Assembly (NCBI GenBank): GCA_947464135.1
Contig: CANHVK010000009.1
Span: 1 to 52,706, forward strand
Origin: Flavobacteriia bacterium
GTDB taxonomy: Bacteria; Bacteroidota; Bacteroidia; Flavobacteriales_D; Crocinitomicaceae
Direction: 5' to 3'
Length of the DNA stretch: 52,706 bases
The translations under genes were made by a program, and so were the position numbers. This document shows positions 17,577 through 25,552 of this stretch, piece after piece. Each line of letters starts with the position of its first letter. Within the stretch, counting starts at the first letter, position 1. Below the pieces are notes generated by a model that was given only the letters and a program-made list of their open reading frames with translations, had not been told where the DNA came from and ran no database searches.

Positions 17577-18614
17577 ATGTCAGAAAAGAGAACAGAAATT
17601 AGTGATCTAGGAGAATTCGGTTTGATTGATACACTTACCAAAGATTTTGTAAGTTATTCACAAACAACGATAAAAGGAGTAGGGGATGACGCAGCAGTAA
17701 TTGCAACTTCAGAAGATGAAGTAATGTTAGTTTCAACGGATATGCTAGTGGAAGGAATTCATTTCAATTTGATGTATTCTCCTTTGATGCATTTGGGTTA
17801 TAAATCTGTGGTGGTAAATTTGTCTGACATATATGCGATGAATGGAACACCGAAGCAAATTACTGTTTCAGTAGCAATTTCAAGTAGATTTCCTTTAGAA
17901 GCAGTAGAAGAATTATACAAAGGAATTAAAAAAGCATGTGATTTATATCAAGTTGATTTAATTGGTGGAGATACAACATCGTCTTTATCCGGTTTAATGA
18001 TTTCGATTACAGCGATTGGTACAGCAAAGAAAGAAGAAGTTGTTTATAGAAGTGGAGCTAAAGAATACGATTTATTAGTTGTCTCAGGAGATTTAGGTGG
18101 TGCTTATATGGGGTTGCAATTACTAGAGAGAGAGCGTGAAGTTTTCAAAGCAAATCCAAATATCCAGCCAGATTTAGATGGCCATGATTATTTGTTAGAA
18201 AGACAATTGAAGCCTGAAGCACGAAAAGATGTGATTCAAATTTTAAAAGAATTAGAAGTTCAACCTACGTCAATGATTGACATTTCTGACGGCTTGGCTT
18301 CTGAAATTATGCATATTTGTAAAGCAAGTGAAGTTGGATGTACGATTTACGATGAGCGCATTCCGTTAGATGCGAAAACTTCGATAGCTGCAATTGAGTT
18401 CAATGTTGACCCGGTAACAACAGCATTAAATGGTGGAGAAGACTACGAATTGTTATTCACCATTAAACAAGAAGATTATGATAAAGTAGTATCAAATCCT
18501 AATTTCACAGTAATTGGACACATTACAGATAAAAATAGCGGGGTGAATTTAGTAGATAAAAATGGTTCGCATATTACCCTGAAAGCACAAGGATGGAATC
18601 ATTTTGCAGAATAA
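17577..18614 (+). CDS. thiL: Thiamine-monophosphate kinase
   Basis: Phosphorylates thiamine monophosphate to thiamine diphosphate with ATP, the last step of cofactor synthesis. The 345-residue protein shows ThiL/AIR-synthase-fold hallmarks: KGVGDDAAVI near residue 35, STDMLVEGIHFNL, SDIYAMNGTP, GGDTTSS, SMIDISDGLASE and GGEDYELLFT. No TPP riboswitch or other thiamine gene is adjacent. A bidirectional terminator follows. Confidence 0.96.
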   Translation: MSEKRTEISDLGEFGLIDTLTKDFVSYSQTTIKGVGDDAAVIATSEDEVMLVSTDMLVEGIHFNLMYSPLMHLGYKSVVVNLSDIYAMNGTPKQITVSVAISSRFPLEAVEELYKGIKKACDLYQVDLIGGDTTSSLSGLMISITAIGTAKKEEVVYRSGAKEYDLLVVSGDLGGAYMGLQLLEREREVFKANPNIQPDLDGHDYLLERQLKPEARKDVIQILKELEVQPTSMIDISDGLASEIMHICKASEVGCTIYDERIPLDAKTSIAAIEFNVDPVTTALNGGEDYELLFTIKQEDYDKVVSNPNFTVIGHITDKNSGVNLVDKNGSHITLKAQGWNHFAE

Positions 18615-18648
18615 ATTAATCTAATCTAAAAAATTAAATTGATTTAAG

Positions 18649-18687
18649 AAAGGTGGTTAAGAATCTCGAAACCACCTTTATTTTTTA
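18649..18687 (+). terminator. Bidirectional terminator between thiL and the deoxynucleoside kinase gene
   Basis: The arms AAAGGTGGTT (18649-18658) and AACCACCTTT (18670-18679) form a perfect 10-bp stem followed by a T-rich tract. It lies between two convergent genes. Confidence 0.9.
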
Positions 18688-18689
18688 TT

Positions 18690-19304
18690 TTAAAACAATC
18701 CGTTGATTTCAGCATCAATAGATTGAATGATTTTACCAAAGTCTTCTTGGTTTTCAGGGAAGCGATTGTTATCAATGTCAATTACTAACAATTTTCCTTT
18801 ATCATATGTCGAAATCCATGCCTCGTAACGATCGTTTAATCGTTTTAGGTAATCCAAACGAATACTTTCTTCGTATTCTCTACCTCTCAATTGAATATGA
18901 TTAACAAGTGTAGGAACACTTGCTCTTAAGTAGATTAATAAATCAGGTGCAGAAACAAATGACTCGATAAGATTAAATAAAGAGAAATAATTTTCAAAAT
19001 CACGCGTAGTCATTAATCCCATTGAATGCAAATTAGGAGCAAAAATAAATGCATCTTCATATATCGTACGATCTTGAATCACCGTATTACTTGCTTCTTT
19101 GATTTCTTGAATTTGAGTGAAACGACTATTTAAATAATAGATTTGTAGGTTAAAAGACCATCGTTGCATATCCTCATAAAAGTCATTCAAATATGGATTT
19201 TGTTCAATATCTTCAAAATGTGTATCCCAACCGTAATGTTTTGCTAACATCTGAGTTAACGTTGTTTTTCCTGCTCCGATATTACCTGCTACTGCTATAT
19301 GCAT
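18690..19304 (-). CDS. Deoxynucleoside kinase
   Basis: A 204-residue kinase of the dNK/dGK-dCK family, which phosphorylates salvaged deoxynucleosides. The P-loop GNIGAGKT is at residues 7-14; also visible are FEDIEQNPYLNDFY, the DRT catalytic segment in QDRTIYEDAFIF, and an RGREYEESI lid with arginines. The length is normal. Purine versus pyrimidine preference cannot be told from sequence by eye. It has its own transcription unit, convergent with thiL. Confidence 0.92.
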   Translation of the reverse strand: MHIAVAGNIGAGKTTLTQMLAKHYGWDTHFEDIEQNPYLNDFYEDMQRWSFNLQIYYLNSRFTQIQEIKEASNTVIQDRTIYEDAFIFAPNLHSMGLMTTRDFENYFSLFNLIESFVSAPDLLIYLRASVPTLVNHIQLRGREYEESIRLDYLKRLNDRYEAWISTYDKGKLLVIDIDNNRFPENQEDFGKIIQSIDAEINGLF

Positions 19305-19359
19305 AGTTCAATTGTATTAATTCGTTTCCATACAAATATACATCCTACAAATGAAAAAA

Positions 19360-20163
19360 TCAGTTGAGTAATGTAAATTTTGAAATTTTGTTTTTTTCGG
19401 TAAAAAAGAGAAAAGCACCATTTTTACCAATAACAACAGAATTGATTGGTATTTTAATGATTCCTAACTGTTTTTTCTGAGTAATATTATAAATTAAAAT
19501 GTTTTCTTTTAACTGAATATAGAGATTATCTTTGTCTATAATTATGGTTTTATATTCAGTAAAATCATACGTTGACTTCAGGTTTCCGTATATATCAAGA
19601 ATTACAACTTTTCCAGAAAAATCTAACAAATACAAAAGGTTATTAGCTTCGATGATTTTATCAATCGATGTTAAATTAACTAGTTGTTTTATATTTATAA
19701 TAGTTTGAAATTGTTGTTCGTTTTTTCCAATCAATTTCAAAATACTATTATCCTGATTATACGCCCAACATTTATCCATTTGGTCGGATCCTGATGTACT
19801 TACAACATTGTTTAAATCAAAAGTAATTAGTTCTATTGTTTCATTTTGTAAAGATAAACTGTTATCGATAAAGTTTATACTTTGTTGATTTTCAGAGAAA
19901 AGTAGGATTTTGAATGGGTTACGCGCATCAATTTCTTTGATTTTTCCAAGAGATTTAACGCTTTGATGAAACAGCAATTCTCCCATAGGGTTCAATTTAA
20001 TTATTTCGGAGTCATCAAATAAAATAGCATTTTGTTGTTCATCGATACTTCCTACTAAATTACCATTAAAGGATTTTTCCCAAATTAATTTCATTTTTAG
20101 GGTATCTTGTCCAAAAACAATTATATGAACAAAAAGACATAAAAAAGACAACAATTTAAACAT
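19360..20163 (-). CDS. Secreted protein of unknown function, repeat-like
   Basis: I do not recognise a named family. The 267-residue protein has a signal peptide (MFKLLSFLCLFVHIIVFGQ). The rest is a series of short beta-strand-like units (NAILFDDSEIIKLNPMGELL, KVVILDIYGNLKSTYDF, NILIYNITQKKQLGIIKI), which reads like a small beta-propeller. It lies one base after the GH3 gene stop, so it is co-transcribed with GH3. A periplasmic or outer-membrane location is likely. Confidence 0.65.
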   Translation of the reverse strand: MFKLLSFLCLFVHIIVFGQDTLKMKLIWEKSFNGNLVGSIDEQQNAILFDDSEIIKLNPMGELLFHQSVKSLGKIKEIDARNPFKILLFSENQQSINFIDNSLSLQNETIELITFDLNNVVSTSGSDQMDKCWAYNQDNSILKLIGKNEQQFQTIINIKQLVNLTSIDKIIEANNLLYLLDFSGKVVILDIYGNLKSTYDFTEYKTIIIDKDNLYIQLKENILIYNITQKKQLGIIKIPINSVVIGKNGAFLFFTEKNKISKFTLLN

Positions 20164-20164
20164 A

Positions 20165-21676
20165 TTAGTTTATGTAATTAATTAATTGATCTGCAATTTC
20201 TCTTGTACTATTTAATCTAGGAATTTTATGTTGTCCTCCTAACTTGTTTTGTTTTTTTAGCCAAAGCTCAAATGTGTTTTCAATCAGAATGTGAATTTTT
20301 GGAAAAGTTAAAACGAAATCACCTTGTCTTTTAGCTGCGTAATCTGAATTTATGGATTGTAGTTTATTATCTAAAATAACTGTAAATTCATTTAAATTAT
20401 TTGGTTGTTTTGAAAATTCAATAAACCATTCGTGACCACCTTTCTGATTGTTTTTAGGAAATATAGGGAAAACTGCATAATCTTTTATGAATGCATTCGT
20501 TTCTTTACAGGTTTCGGCAATTGCTCGATCGGCATTTTCAACAATAACTTCTTCACCAAATACATTTAAGCATTGGGTAGTTCTGCCGGTAATTTTAAAA
20601 CGATAGGGTGAAGTACAGGTAAATAAAATAGTATCACCAATGATATACCTCCATAATCCAGCATTTGTACTGATTACTAATGCATAATTTTTATTTATTT
20701 CTACATCTTCTATTGGAATCACTTTTTTACTATTCAACCCATTAAATTCTTCTACTGGTATAAATTCATAAAATATACCATAGTCTAGCATAAGTAATAA
20801 TTCATTAGTTTCGGGTTGATCTTGAATTCCATAAAATCCCTCGCTGGAATTGTATGTTTCAACATAGTTGATTTTTTCTCCTATAATAGACTCAAATTCT
20901 GCTTTATAAGGAGAAAAGTTTACCCCACCATGCATATACAATTCTAAATTTGGCCAAACTTCTTTGATGGATTTTTTACCTGTAAATTCTAAAATTCGTT
21001 TTAATAACACCAATGTCCAGCTTGGAACACCAGCAAGAATATAGACATCTTCTTCGATAGTTTCCCTTACTAATTTATCTAATTTTTCTTCCCAATTAGA
21101 AAGTAAACTTGTTTCCCTAGATGGAGTTCTTCTTATTTCAGCCCAAAAAGGAAGGTTTTTTATTATGATAGCAGATAAATCTCCTATATATGATTTTTTA
21201 TCTAGTATATTGATTTCGGAACTTCCTCCAATTATCAGGTGTTTACCATTATATAATTTGCGATTGGGATAATTATGATAATAAAGAGAAAGTAAATCTT
21301 TACCTCCTTTGTAATGACAATCATAAAGGTGTTCTTTTGTTACAGGTAGAATTTTGCTACGATGTGAAGTGGTGCCTGAAGATTTAGAAAACCAATGTGT
21401 TGAACCTTTCCAAAGAATATTTTTTTTCCCTGTTAACGTTTCTTCAATAAACGTATATATGGACGTATAATCTTGAATAGGTACTTTTTGAGTAAAATCA
21501 ATATAGTTTTTGATTTCTTTAAATGAAAAAAGCTCTCCAAACTTTGTTGAAGAGCATTTCAGTATCATATCTTTCAGTAATTTTTGTTGAACTACTGAGG
21601 GATTATTTTTGAAAAATTCAATTTGTTGAAGACGTTTTTTAATCAACCATGCAAAAATGTTGTTAAAAAACATCAT
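20165..21676 (-). CDS. GH3 auxin-responsive-promoter-family (acyl-adenylate-forming) enzyme
   Basis: A 503-residue protein of the GH3 family. In plants these enzymes adenylate acyl acids such as indole-acetate or jasmonate and join them to amino acids. Bacteroidota carry a related group of unknown substrate. The ATP-binding segment SKSSGTTSHRSKILPVT (about residues 90-106), a central ETYNSSEGFYG motif and NAGLWRYIIGD match the family. No transporter or pathway genes nearby suggest the substrate. It is followed at one base by the secreted protein and preceded, 11 bases away, by a 33-residue membrane peptide. Confidence 0.88.
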   Translation of the reverse strand: MMFFNNIFAWLIKKRLQQIEFFKNNPSVVQQKLLKDMILKCSSTKFGELFSFKEIKNYIDFTQKVPIQDYTSIYTFIEETLTGKKNILWKGSTHWFSKSSGTTSHRSKILPVTKEHLYDCHYKGGKDLLSLYYHNYPNRKLYNGKHLIIGGSSEINILDKKSYIGDLSAIIIKNLPFWAEIRRTPSRETSLLSNWEEKLDKLVRETIEEDVYILAGVPSWTLVLLKRILEFTGKKSIKEVWPNLELYMHGGVNFSPYKAEFESIIGEKINYVETYNSSEGFYGIQDQPETNELLLMLDYGIFYEFIPVEEFNGLNSKKVIPIEDVEINKNYALVISTNAGLWRYIIGDTILFTCTSPYRFKITGRTTQCLNVFGEEVIVENADRAIAETCKETNAFIKDYAVFPIFPKNNQKGGHEWFIEFSKQPNNLNEFTVILDNKLQSINSDYAAKRQGDFVLTFPKIHILIENTFELWLKKQNKLGGQHKIPRLNSTREIADQLINYIN

Positions 21677-21687
21677 TTGAATTCAAA

Positions 21688-21789
21688 TTATCCCCAAATA
21701 ACGATTGAAGCGATAACACCAATAGCAATGATTGTATAAATAAAACCTACTGCTGCAGTTGATTTATCGAAAAAAGTATCATCTGACAT
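21688..21789 (-). CDS. 33-residue single-span membrane peptide
   Basis: The peptide has a short acidic N-terminus (MSDDTFFDKST) and one hydrophobic helix to the C-terminus (residues about 11-32, ending VIWG). I chose the ATG at 21789; a longer in-frame reading to 21900 overlaps rfaE2 and adds an unlikely sequence. On the minus strand a TATATTTG box lies about 20 bases upstream, between rfaE2 and this gene. It sits 11 bases before GH3, and its function is unknown. Confidence 0.65.
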   Translation of the reverse strand: MSDDTFFDKSTAAVGFIYTIIAIGVIASIVIWG

Positions 21790-21844
21790 AATCTTTAATT
21801 TTTTTTGTACAAATATAATATAATTTATGAAGTTCGCTTCAGGT

Positions 21845-22360
21845 TTAAACCTTGATTTTGGAGATAATGTTAGTAGTAGAATATCCTGCTTCCAAGTCAA
21901 TGGTTTTTACCGTTCCGCCAATTGATTTTACAAAATCACTCCCTACAATGTATTTTTTATTCGATGGATCTGTTTCATTTTCATCGTAATCAGCACCTTT
22001 AACAAGAATTGTTGGCTTGATCTTTTTTATTAACTTTTCAGGTGTTTTTTCTCCAAAAAGAACAACTAAATCAACAAATCCTAGGCTAGCTAACACTTGT
22101 AATCTCGCAAATTGATCATTTATAGGTCTTTCTGGACTTTTGTTTTGAGCTCTAACAGATGCATCTGTATTTAGAGCAACAATCAATTTATCACCTAAAT
22201 CAGCAGCTTTTGCTAAATAAGTTACATGCCCTTTGTGAAGAATATCAAAACATCCATTTGTAAATACTATTTCATTATTTTTTAGTTTCCAAGAGCAAAC
22301 TAATCGGGCAGCGTCTTCAGCTGAAACTATCTTTGAATGAATATAATCAATTCTCGACAT
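21845..22360 (-). CDS. rfaE2: D-glycero-beta-D-manno-heptose 1-phosphate adenylyltransferase
   Basis: A 171-residue nucleotidyltransferase corresponding to the C-terminal half of E. coli HldE, which makes ADP-heptose precursor for lipopolysaccharide. The signature is FTNGCFDILHKGHVTYL (HxGH motif), followed by ALNTDASVRAQNK, RPINDQFARLQVLASL and ILVKGADYDE. Having the domain as a stand-alone gene is normal in Bacteroidota. Its start overlaps the flippase-like gene by 14 bases, indicating coupled translation. No heptose kinase gene is in the window. Confidence 0.92.
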   Translation of the reverse strand: MSRIDYIHSKIVSAEDAARLVCSWKLKNNEIVFTNGCFDILHKGHVTYLAKAADLGDKLIVALNTDASVRAQNKSPERPINDQFARLQVLASLGFVDLVVLFGEKTPEKLIKKIKPTILVKGADYDENETDPSNKKYIVGSDFVKSIGGTVKTIDLEAGYSTTNIISKIKV

Positions 22361-23366
22361 CTTCTTTAGAGTGATTTTTAGGAAGTAAAATGAAAGAGAT
22401 TAAGCCCAAAATAATTAATAAAATAGTCTGTGATGCCCAAATTATCATTCCAATGGCATTGCCAATTGCTAATGCATTGGGAGTTTTGTCTTTCATTACA
22501 AAATTTACAACTAAACCTACTAATAATGGGAAAGTACCTATCCCTCCATTTGTAAACATTATTCCCAGAGATCCAGCAATAAATCCCAGTAAAATTCCAC
22601 TAATCGGGAAGTCTTTTGTTTCTTCCAGTGAGTAAAAGCAAACACCAAAATAAGTGATGTATGATACCCAGATGAAAAGTGTATGAAAAATATATCCGGA
22701 TGGATTTTTAGATTTGAAAATTGAAGTTAGACCAATAAAAATATCTTTTACGAATGAAATTATTTTAGCGCGTAATGCTGGTTTTTTACGTATGAAAATA
22801 AAACCCGCTATTGTTACAATTATAAAAAATATTTCTATTACCAATTTAATTGGAAAGCCATCTTTTTTAGTTGATGATGGAGTAAATGTATTTTGAATTT
22901 CTATGAAAATAGCTTTGAAATCTTGAAAACCAATCAATGCTGTAACAGATGCAAGTATCAATAACATAACAAAATCAACAGCTCTTTCGGCTATAATTGT
23001 TCCAAATGATTTACTAAAAGGTACACCTTCAGATCGATATAACATAGCCGATCTTGAAGCTTCTCCAGCCCTAGGGATAGTTAAGTTGATAATGTATCCA
23101 ATCATTAACGAATGGTACCTGTTCCACAAACTTGTTTTATAACCCAAGGGTTCTAACATGTATTTCCATCTGTAAGCTCTTGATAAAAAGGCTAAGAAAC
23201 TTAAAATAACAGAAAGAATAATCCAAGAATAATTGGCATTTTTAATAGCAAAGAAAAAATAATCCTTTGCTTTAGCATCCATATTATTAAAAAAGTACCA
23301 AATCAGGTATATTCCTAATAGTAGGGGAAGGGCTATTTTTAAAACTTTGATTAAAGCCGATTTCAT
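22347..23366 (-). CDS. Flippase-like (UPF0104/YbhN, LPG-synthase TM-type) membrane protein
   Basis: A 339-residue integral membrane protein with about eight segments. It belongs to the lysylphosphatidylglycerol synthase transmembrane (YbhN/UPF0104) family, typified by LSFLSRAYRWKYMLEPLGYK near residue 60, NLTIPRAGEASRSAMLYR near residue 95 and a late FTNGGIGTFPLLVG. The soluble acyltransferase domain of MprF is absent, so it is not an LPG synthase. The family is thought to move lipids or lipid-linked sugars. It starts six bases after panD and overlaps rfaE2. Confidence 0.88.
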   Translation of the reverse strand: MKSALIKVLKIALPLLLGIYLIWYFFNNMDAKAKDYFFFAIKNANYSWIILSVILSFLAFLSRAYRWKYMLEPLGYKTSLWNRYHSLMIGYIINLTIPRAGEASRSAMLYRSEGVPFSKSFGTIIAERAVDFVMLLILASVTALIGFQDFKAIFIEIQNTFTPSSTKKDGFPIKLVIEIFFIIVTIAGFIFIRKKPALRAKIISFVKDIFIGLTSIFKSKNPSGYIFHTLFIWVSYITYFGVCFYSLEETKDFPISGILLGFIAGSLGIMFTNGGIGTFPLLVGLVVNFVMKDKTPNALAIGNAIGMIIWASQTILLIILGLISFILLPKNHSKEDVEN

Positions 23367-23372
23367 AACAAA

Positions 23373-23720
23373 TCAAATTAGATTTGTTTCTTCATTTGGA
23401 AAAACAAGAGATGGTTTGAAAGATTTTGCTTCTTCAAAATCCATGTAACCATAACCTATAATAATAATTGGGTCACCTACAGCAACACGTCTTGCTGCAG
23501 GACCATTTAGACAAATGGTACCTGTATTTGGATCTCCTTTGATTACGTAAGTCTCAAAGCGTTCACCATTATTGATGTTAACGATTTGAACTTTTTCTCC
23601 TTCAATGATATTTGAAGCATCCATTAAAGCTTCATCTATTGTGATACTACCAATATAATTAAGATCTGCTTGAGTAACGCGAACTCTGTGGATTTTAGAT
23701 TTTACGACTTCGATTAGCAT
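23373..23720 (-). CDS. panD: Aspartate 1-decarboxylase
   Basis: Makes beta-alanine from aspartate for pantothenate (coenzyme A) synthesis. The 115-residue proenzyme has the self-cleavage site Gly24-Ser25 in [14 protein letters not shown]; Ser25 becomes the pyruvoyl group. Also present are [15 protein letters not shown] and LNGPAARR. It is in the same direction as panC, 72 bases downstream, but with its own TAACTTTG box (23740-23747). A 14-base palindrome (23758-23771) overlaps its -33 region. Confidence 0.97.
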   Translation of the reverse strand: MLIEVVKSKIHRVRVTQADLNYIGSITIDEALMDASNIIEGEKVQIVNINNGERFETYVIKGDPNTGTICLNGPAARRVAVGDPIIIIGYGYMDFEEAKSFKPSLVFPNEETNLI

Positions 23721-23739
23721 ATTTTCGATTTTCGAAGGG

Positions 23740-23771
23740 CAAAGTTACATTAATTATTAGTCTAAAGACTA
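23740..23771 (-). promoter_or_regulatory. panD promoter with overlapping palindrome
   Basis: On the minus strand, TAACTTTG (23740-23747) is a consensus -7 box. TAGTCTAAAGACTA (23758-23771), with TAGTCT/AGACTA arms, covers the -33 area and could be a regulator site. The box and dyad are seen directly; regulation is inference. Confidence 0.45.
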
Positions 23772-23792
23772 TCGAATACTAAAAAGTTGTTC

Positions 23793-24632
23793 TTAACTTA
23801 GAATCATATTGTCAATTAATCTTATTTTATTACAATAAGCAGCGATACATACAACTAAGTTTTTTTTAACTTTTTCGTTTGATTGTGTTAGTGTATTTTG
23901 ATCCACTATTTCCAAATATTCAAGAGTTAAGTTTCCTTTATGAAAATAATTAATTGCCTTGTCTTTCAGTGTTTTTATAGAGTCAAAATTTTCTAGATTT
24001 TCTTTGATAAATTGTAATGTGTTGAATATGATGAGAGAGTCTTTTTTTTCTGCTTCTGAAAGCCTTAAATTTCTGCTACTCATTGCTAAACCGCTTTCTT
24101 CTCTAATTGTTTGGCATGCAATAATTTCAATTGGAAACAAAAAGTGTTTTGTCATAAATTTTATGACAGCAACTTGTTGAAAATCTTTTAATCCAAAATA
24201 AGCCTTTGTAGGTTTTATTAAATCAAACAAACGATAAACTACCTGACAAACTCCTTTAAAGTGACCAGGACGAAATTTACCTTCCATAACCAGTTCTAAC
24301 TCTTTTAAATCGATCTCTGGAAAAATATAATTATCATAAATTTCATCAATACTTGGCATAAAAAGATAATCACAACCTAAATCTTCCAAAATAGTAATAT
24401 CTTTTTCCTCCGTTCTTGGGTAGTTTTCCAAATCTTCAGGTTTATTGAATTGAGTTGGGTTTACAAAAATAGAACATATAACTATTTGGTTTTCAGATTT
24501 TGATTTGGTGATTAAAGAGCTATGCCCTTGATGAAGTGCACCCATAGTAGGAACAAATCCAATTGATGAACTTTTATAATTTTCTAAATTTGTAAGTTTA
24601 TTAAGTTCTTCAACTGTTCGAAGTATTTTCAT
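23793..24632 (-). CDS. panC: Pantothenate synthetase
   Basis: Condenses pantoate and beta-alanine with ATP to give pantothenate. It has 279 residues from the ATG at 24632. Motifs are PTMGALHQGHSSLI (HIGH-type ATP site), FVNPTQF, RPGHFKGVCQVVYRLF, YFGLKDFQQVAVIK and the KMSK-like MSSRNLRLS. I chose this ATG, the start most homologues use, because the in-frame TTG at 24656 overlaps a TAGTTTTG -7 box (24654-24661). It is divergent from the GT5-domain gene. Confidence 0.96.
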   Translation of the reverse strand: MKILRTVEELNKLTNLENYKSSSIGFVPTMGALHQGHSSLITKSKSENQIVICSIFVNPTQFNKPEDLENYPRTEEKDITILEDLGCDYLFMPSIDEIYDNYIFPEIDLKELELVMEGKFRPGHFKGVCQVVYRLFDLIKPTKAYFGLKDFQQVAVIKFMTKHFLFPIEIIACQTIREESGLAMSSRNLRLSEAEKKDSLIIFNTLQFIKENLENFDSIKTLKDKAINYFHKGNLTLEYLEIVDQNTLTQSNEKVKKNLVVCIAAYCNKIRLIDNMILS

Positions 24633-24653
24633 TTCAGTATACTTAGATGTTTG

Positions 24654-24700
24654 CAAAACTATTTATTTTCTTTATGTTTCGCTAATTTTTTGTAATTTTG
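24654..24700. promoter_or_regulatory. Divergent promoter region of panC and the GT5-domain gene
   Basis: On the minus strand, TAGTTTTG (24654-24661) serves panC. On the plus strand, TAATTTTG (24693-24700) serves the GT5-domain gene. Both fit TAnnTTTG, and neither has a perfect TTG at -33. Confidence 0.55.
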
Positions 24701-24727
24701 TATACTTTATAAATTTAACCTTACCTC

Positions 24728-25552
24728 ATGGAGAAAAAAAGAATTCTTTTTGTTTCACAAGAAATAACTCCTTTTTTACCAAAAACAGAAATGTCTCACA
24801 CTGCTAGAAGACTACCTCAAGTTATTCAAGATGCTGGAAAAGAGATACGTGTTTTTATGCCTAAATTTGGCGCTATTAATGAAAGACGCCATCAACTTCA
24901 TGAAGTAATCAGATTATCTGGTTTGAATTTAGTTATTGATGACAAAGATCATCCTTTGATTATTAAAGTAGCATCTATTCCAACAGCAAGAATGCAAGTT
25001 TACTTTATTGATAATGAAGAGTTTTTTAAGAGAAAAAATACGATTCAAGATGAAAGTGGTGAAATGTATTCAGATAATGATGAACGTTCCATGTTCTTTT
25101 GTAGAGGCGTATTAGAAACAGTTAAGAAGTTGGGATGGAAGCCGGATGTTATTCATTGTCATGGTTGGATGGCTTCATTAATGCCATTGTACATTAAGAA
25201 GATATATAACAAAGATCCACATTTTTCAGATACAAAAGTAGTAGTGAGTTTGTATGATTCTATCTTTGAAAATGGTTGGGATCATAGATTTAATGAGAAA
25301 TTGAATTTTGATGGGTTTGATGCTGAAGTAACTGAAGGTGTGAAAGATGCATCATATTTAAACGTGTTAAATACTGCTATTAGATATGCTGACGGATTGA
25401 CTGTAGGTTCTGAGAGTTTAGATGCTGTTTCTCAAGAAATATTTGATTCAGCAAACTGTATTAAGTTAAATTACATTCCTGAAGAAAATCAAGCAAAGGT
25501 TTTTTCTGAATTTTTTGATAAGGTAATCGAGGAGGAAGTAGCTGCACAATAA
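24728..25552 (+). CDS. Stand-alone GT5 (glycogen/starch synthase) N-terminal domain protein
   Basis: A 274-residue protein homologous only to the N-terminal Rossmann half of glycogen synthase: ILFVSQEITPFLPKTEMSHT, VFMPKFGAIN, DVIHCHGWMASLMPLYIK, and a YADGLTVGSE segment near the end. The whole C-terminal half, which binds ADP-glucose, is absent. The KTGGL motif of true synthases reads KTEMS here (residues about 19-23). A sugar-transferring reaction is therefore doubtful; it may be a structural or regulatory descendant. It starts an apparent operon with the DUF4270 lipoprotein and glmS. Confidence 0.85.
   Translation: MEKKRILFVSQEITPFLPKTEMSHTARRLPQVIQDAGKEIRVFMPKFGAINERRHQLHEVIRLSGLNLVIDDKDHPLIIKVASIPTARMQVYFIDNEEFFKRKNTIQDESGEMYSDNDERSMFFCRGVLETVKKLGWKPDVIHCHGWMASLMPLYIKKIYNKDPHFSDTKVVVSLYDSIFENGWDHRFNEKLNFDGFDAEVTEGVKDASYLNVLNTAIRYADGLTVGSESLDAVSQEIFDSANCIKLNYIPEENQAKVFSEFFDKVIEEEVAAQ

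Noticed and set aside
21790-21900. N-terminal extension of the 33-residue membrane peptide
   Set aside because: It overlaps rfaE2 antisense-free coding on the same strand, has no family likeness and lies upstream of the -7 box.
24633-24656. Longer panC start at TTG 24656
   Set aside because: It overlaps the TAGTTTTG -7 box; MKILRT at 24632 matches usual PanC starts.
25529-25535. GAGGAGG as a Shine-Dalgarno for the DUF4270 gene
   Set aside because: It is 17 bases from the TTG start and is explained by Glu codons at the end of the GT5-domain gene.
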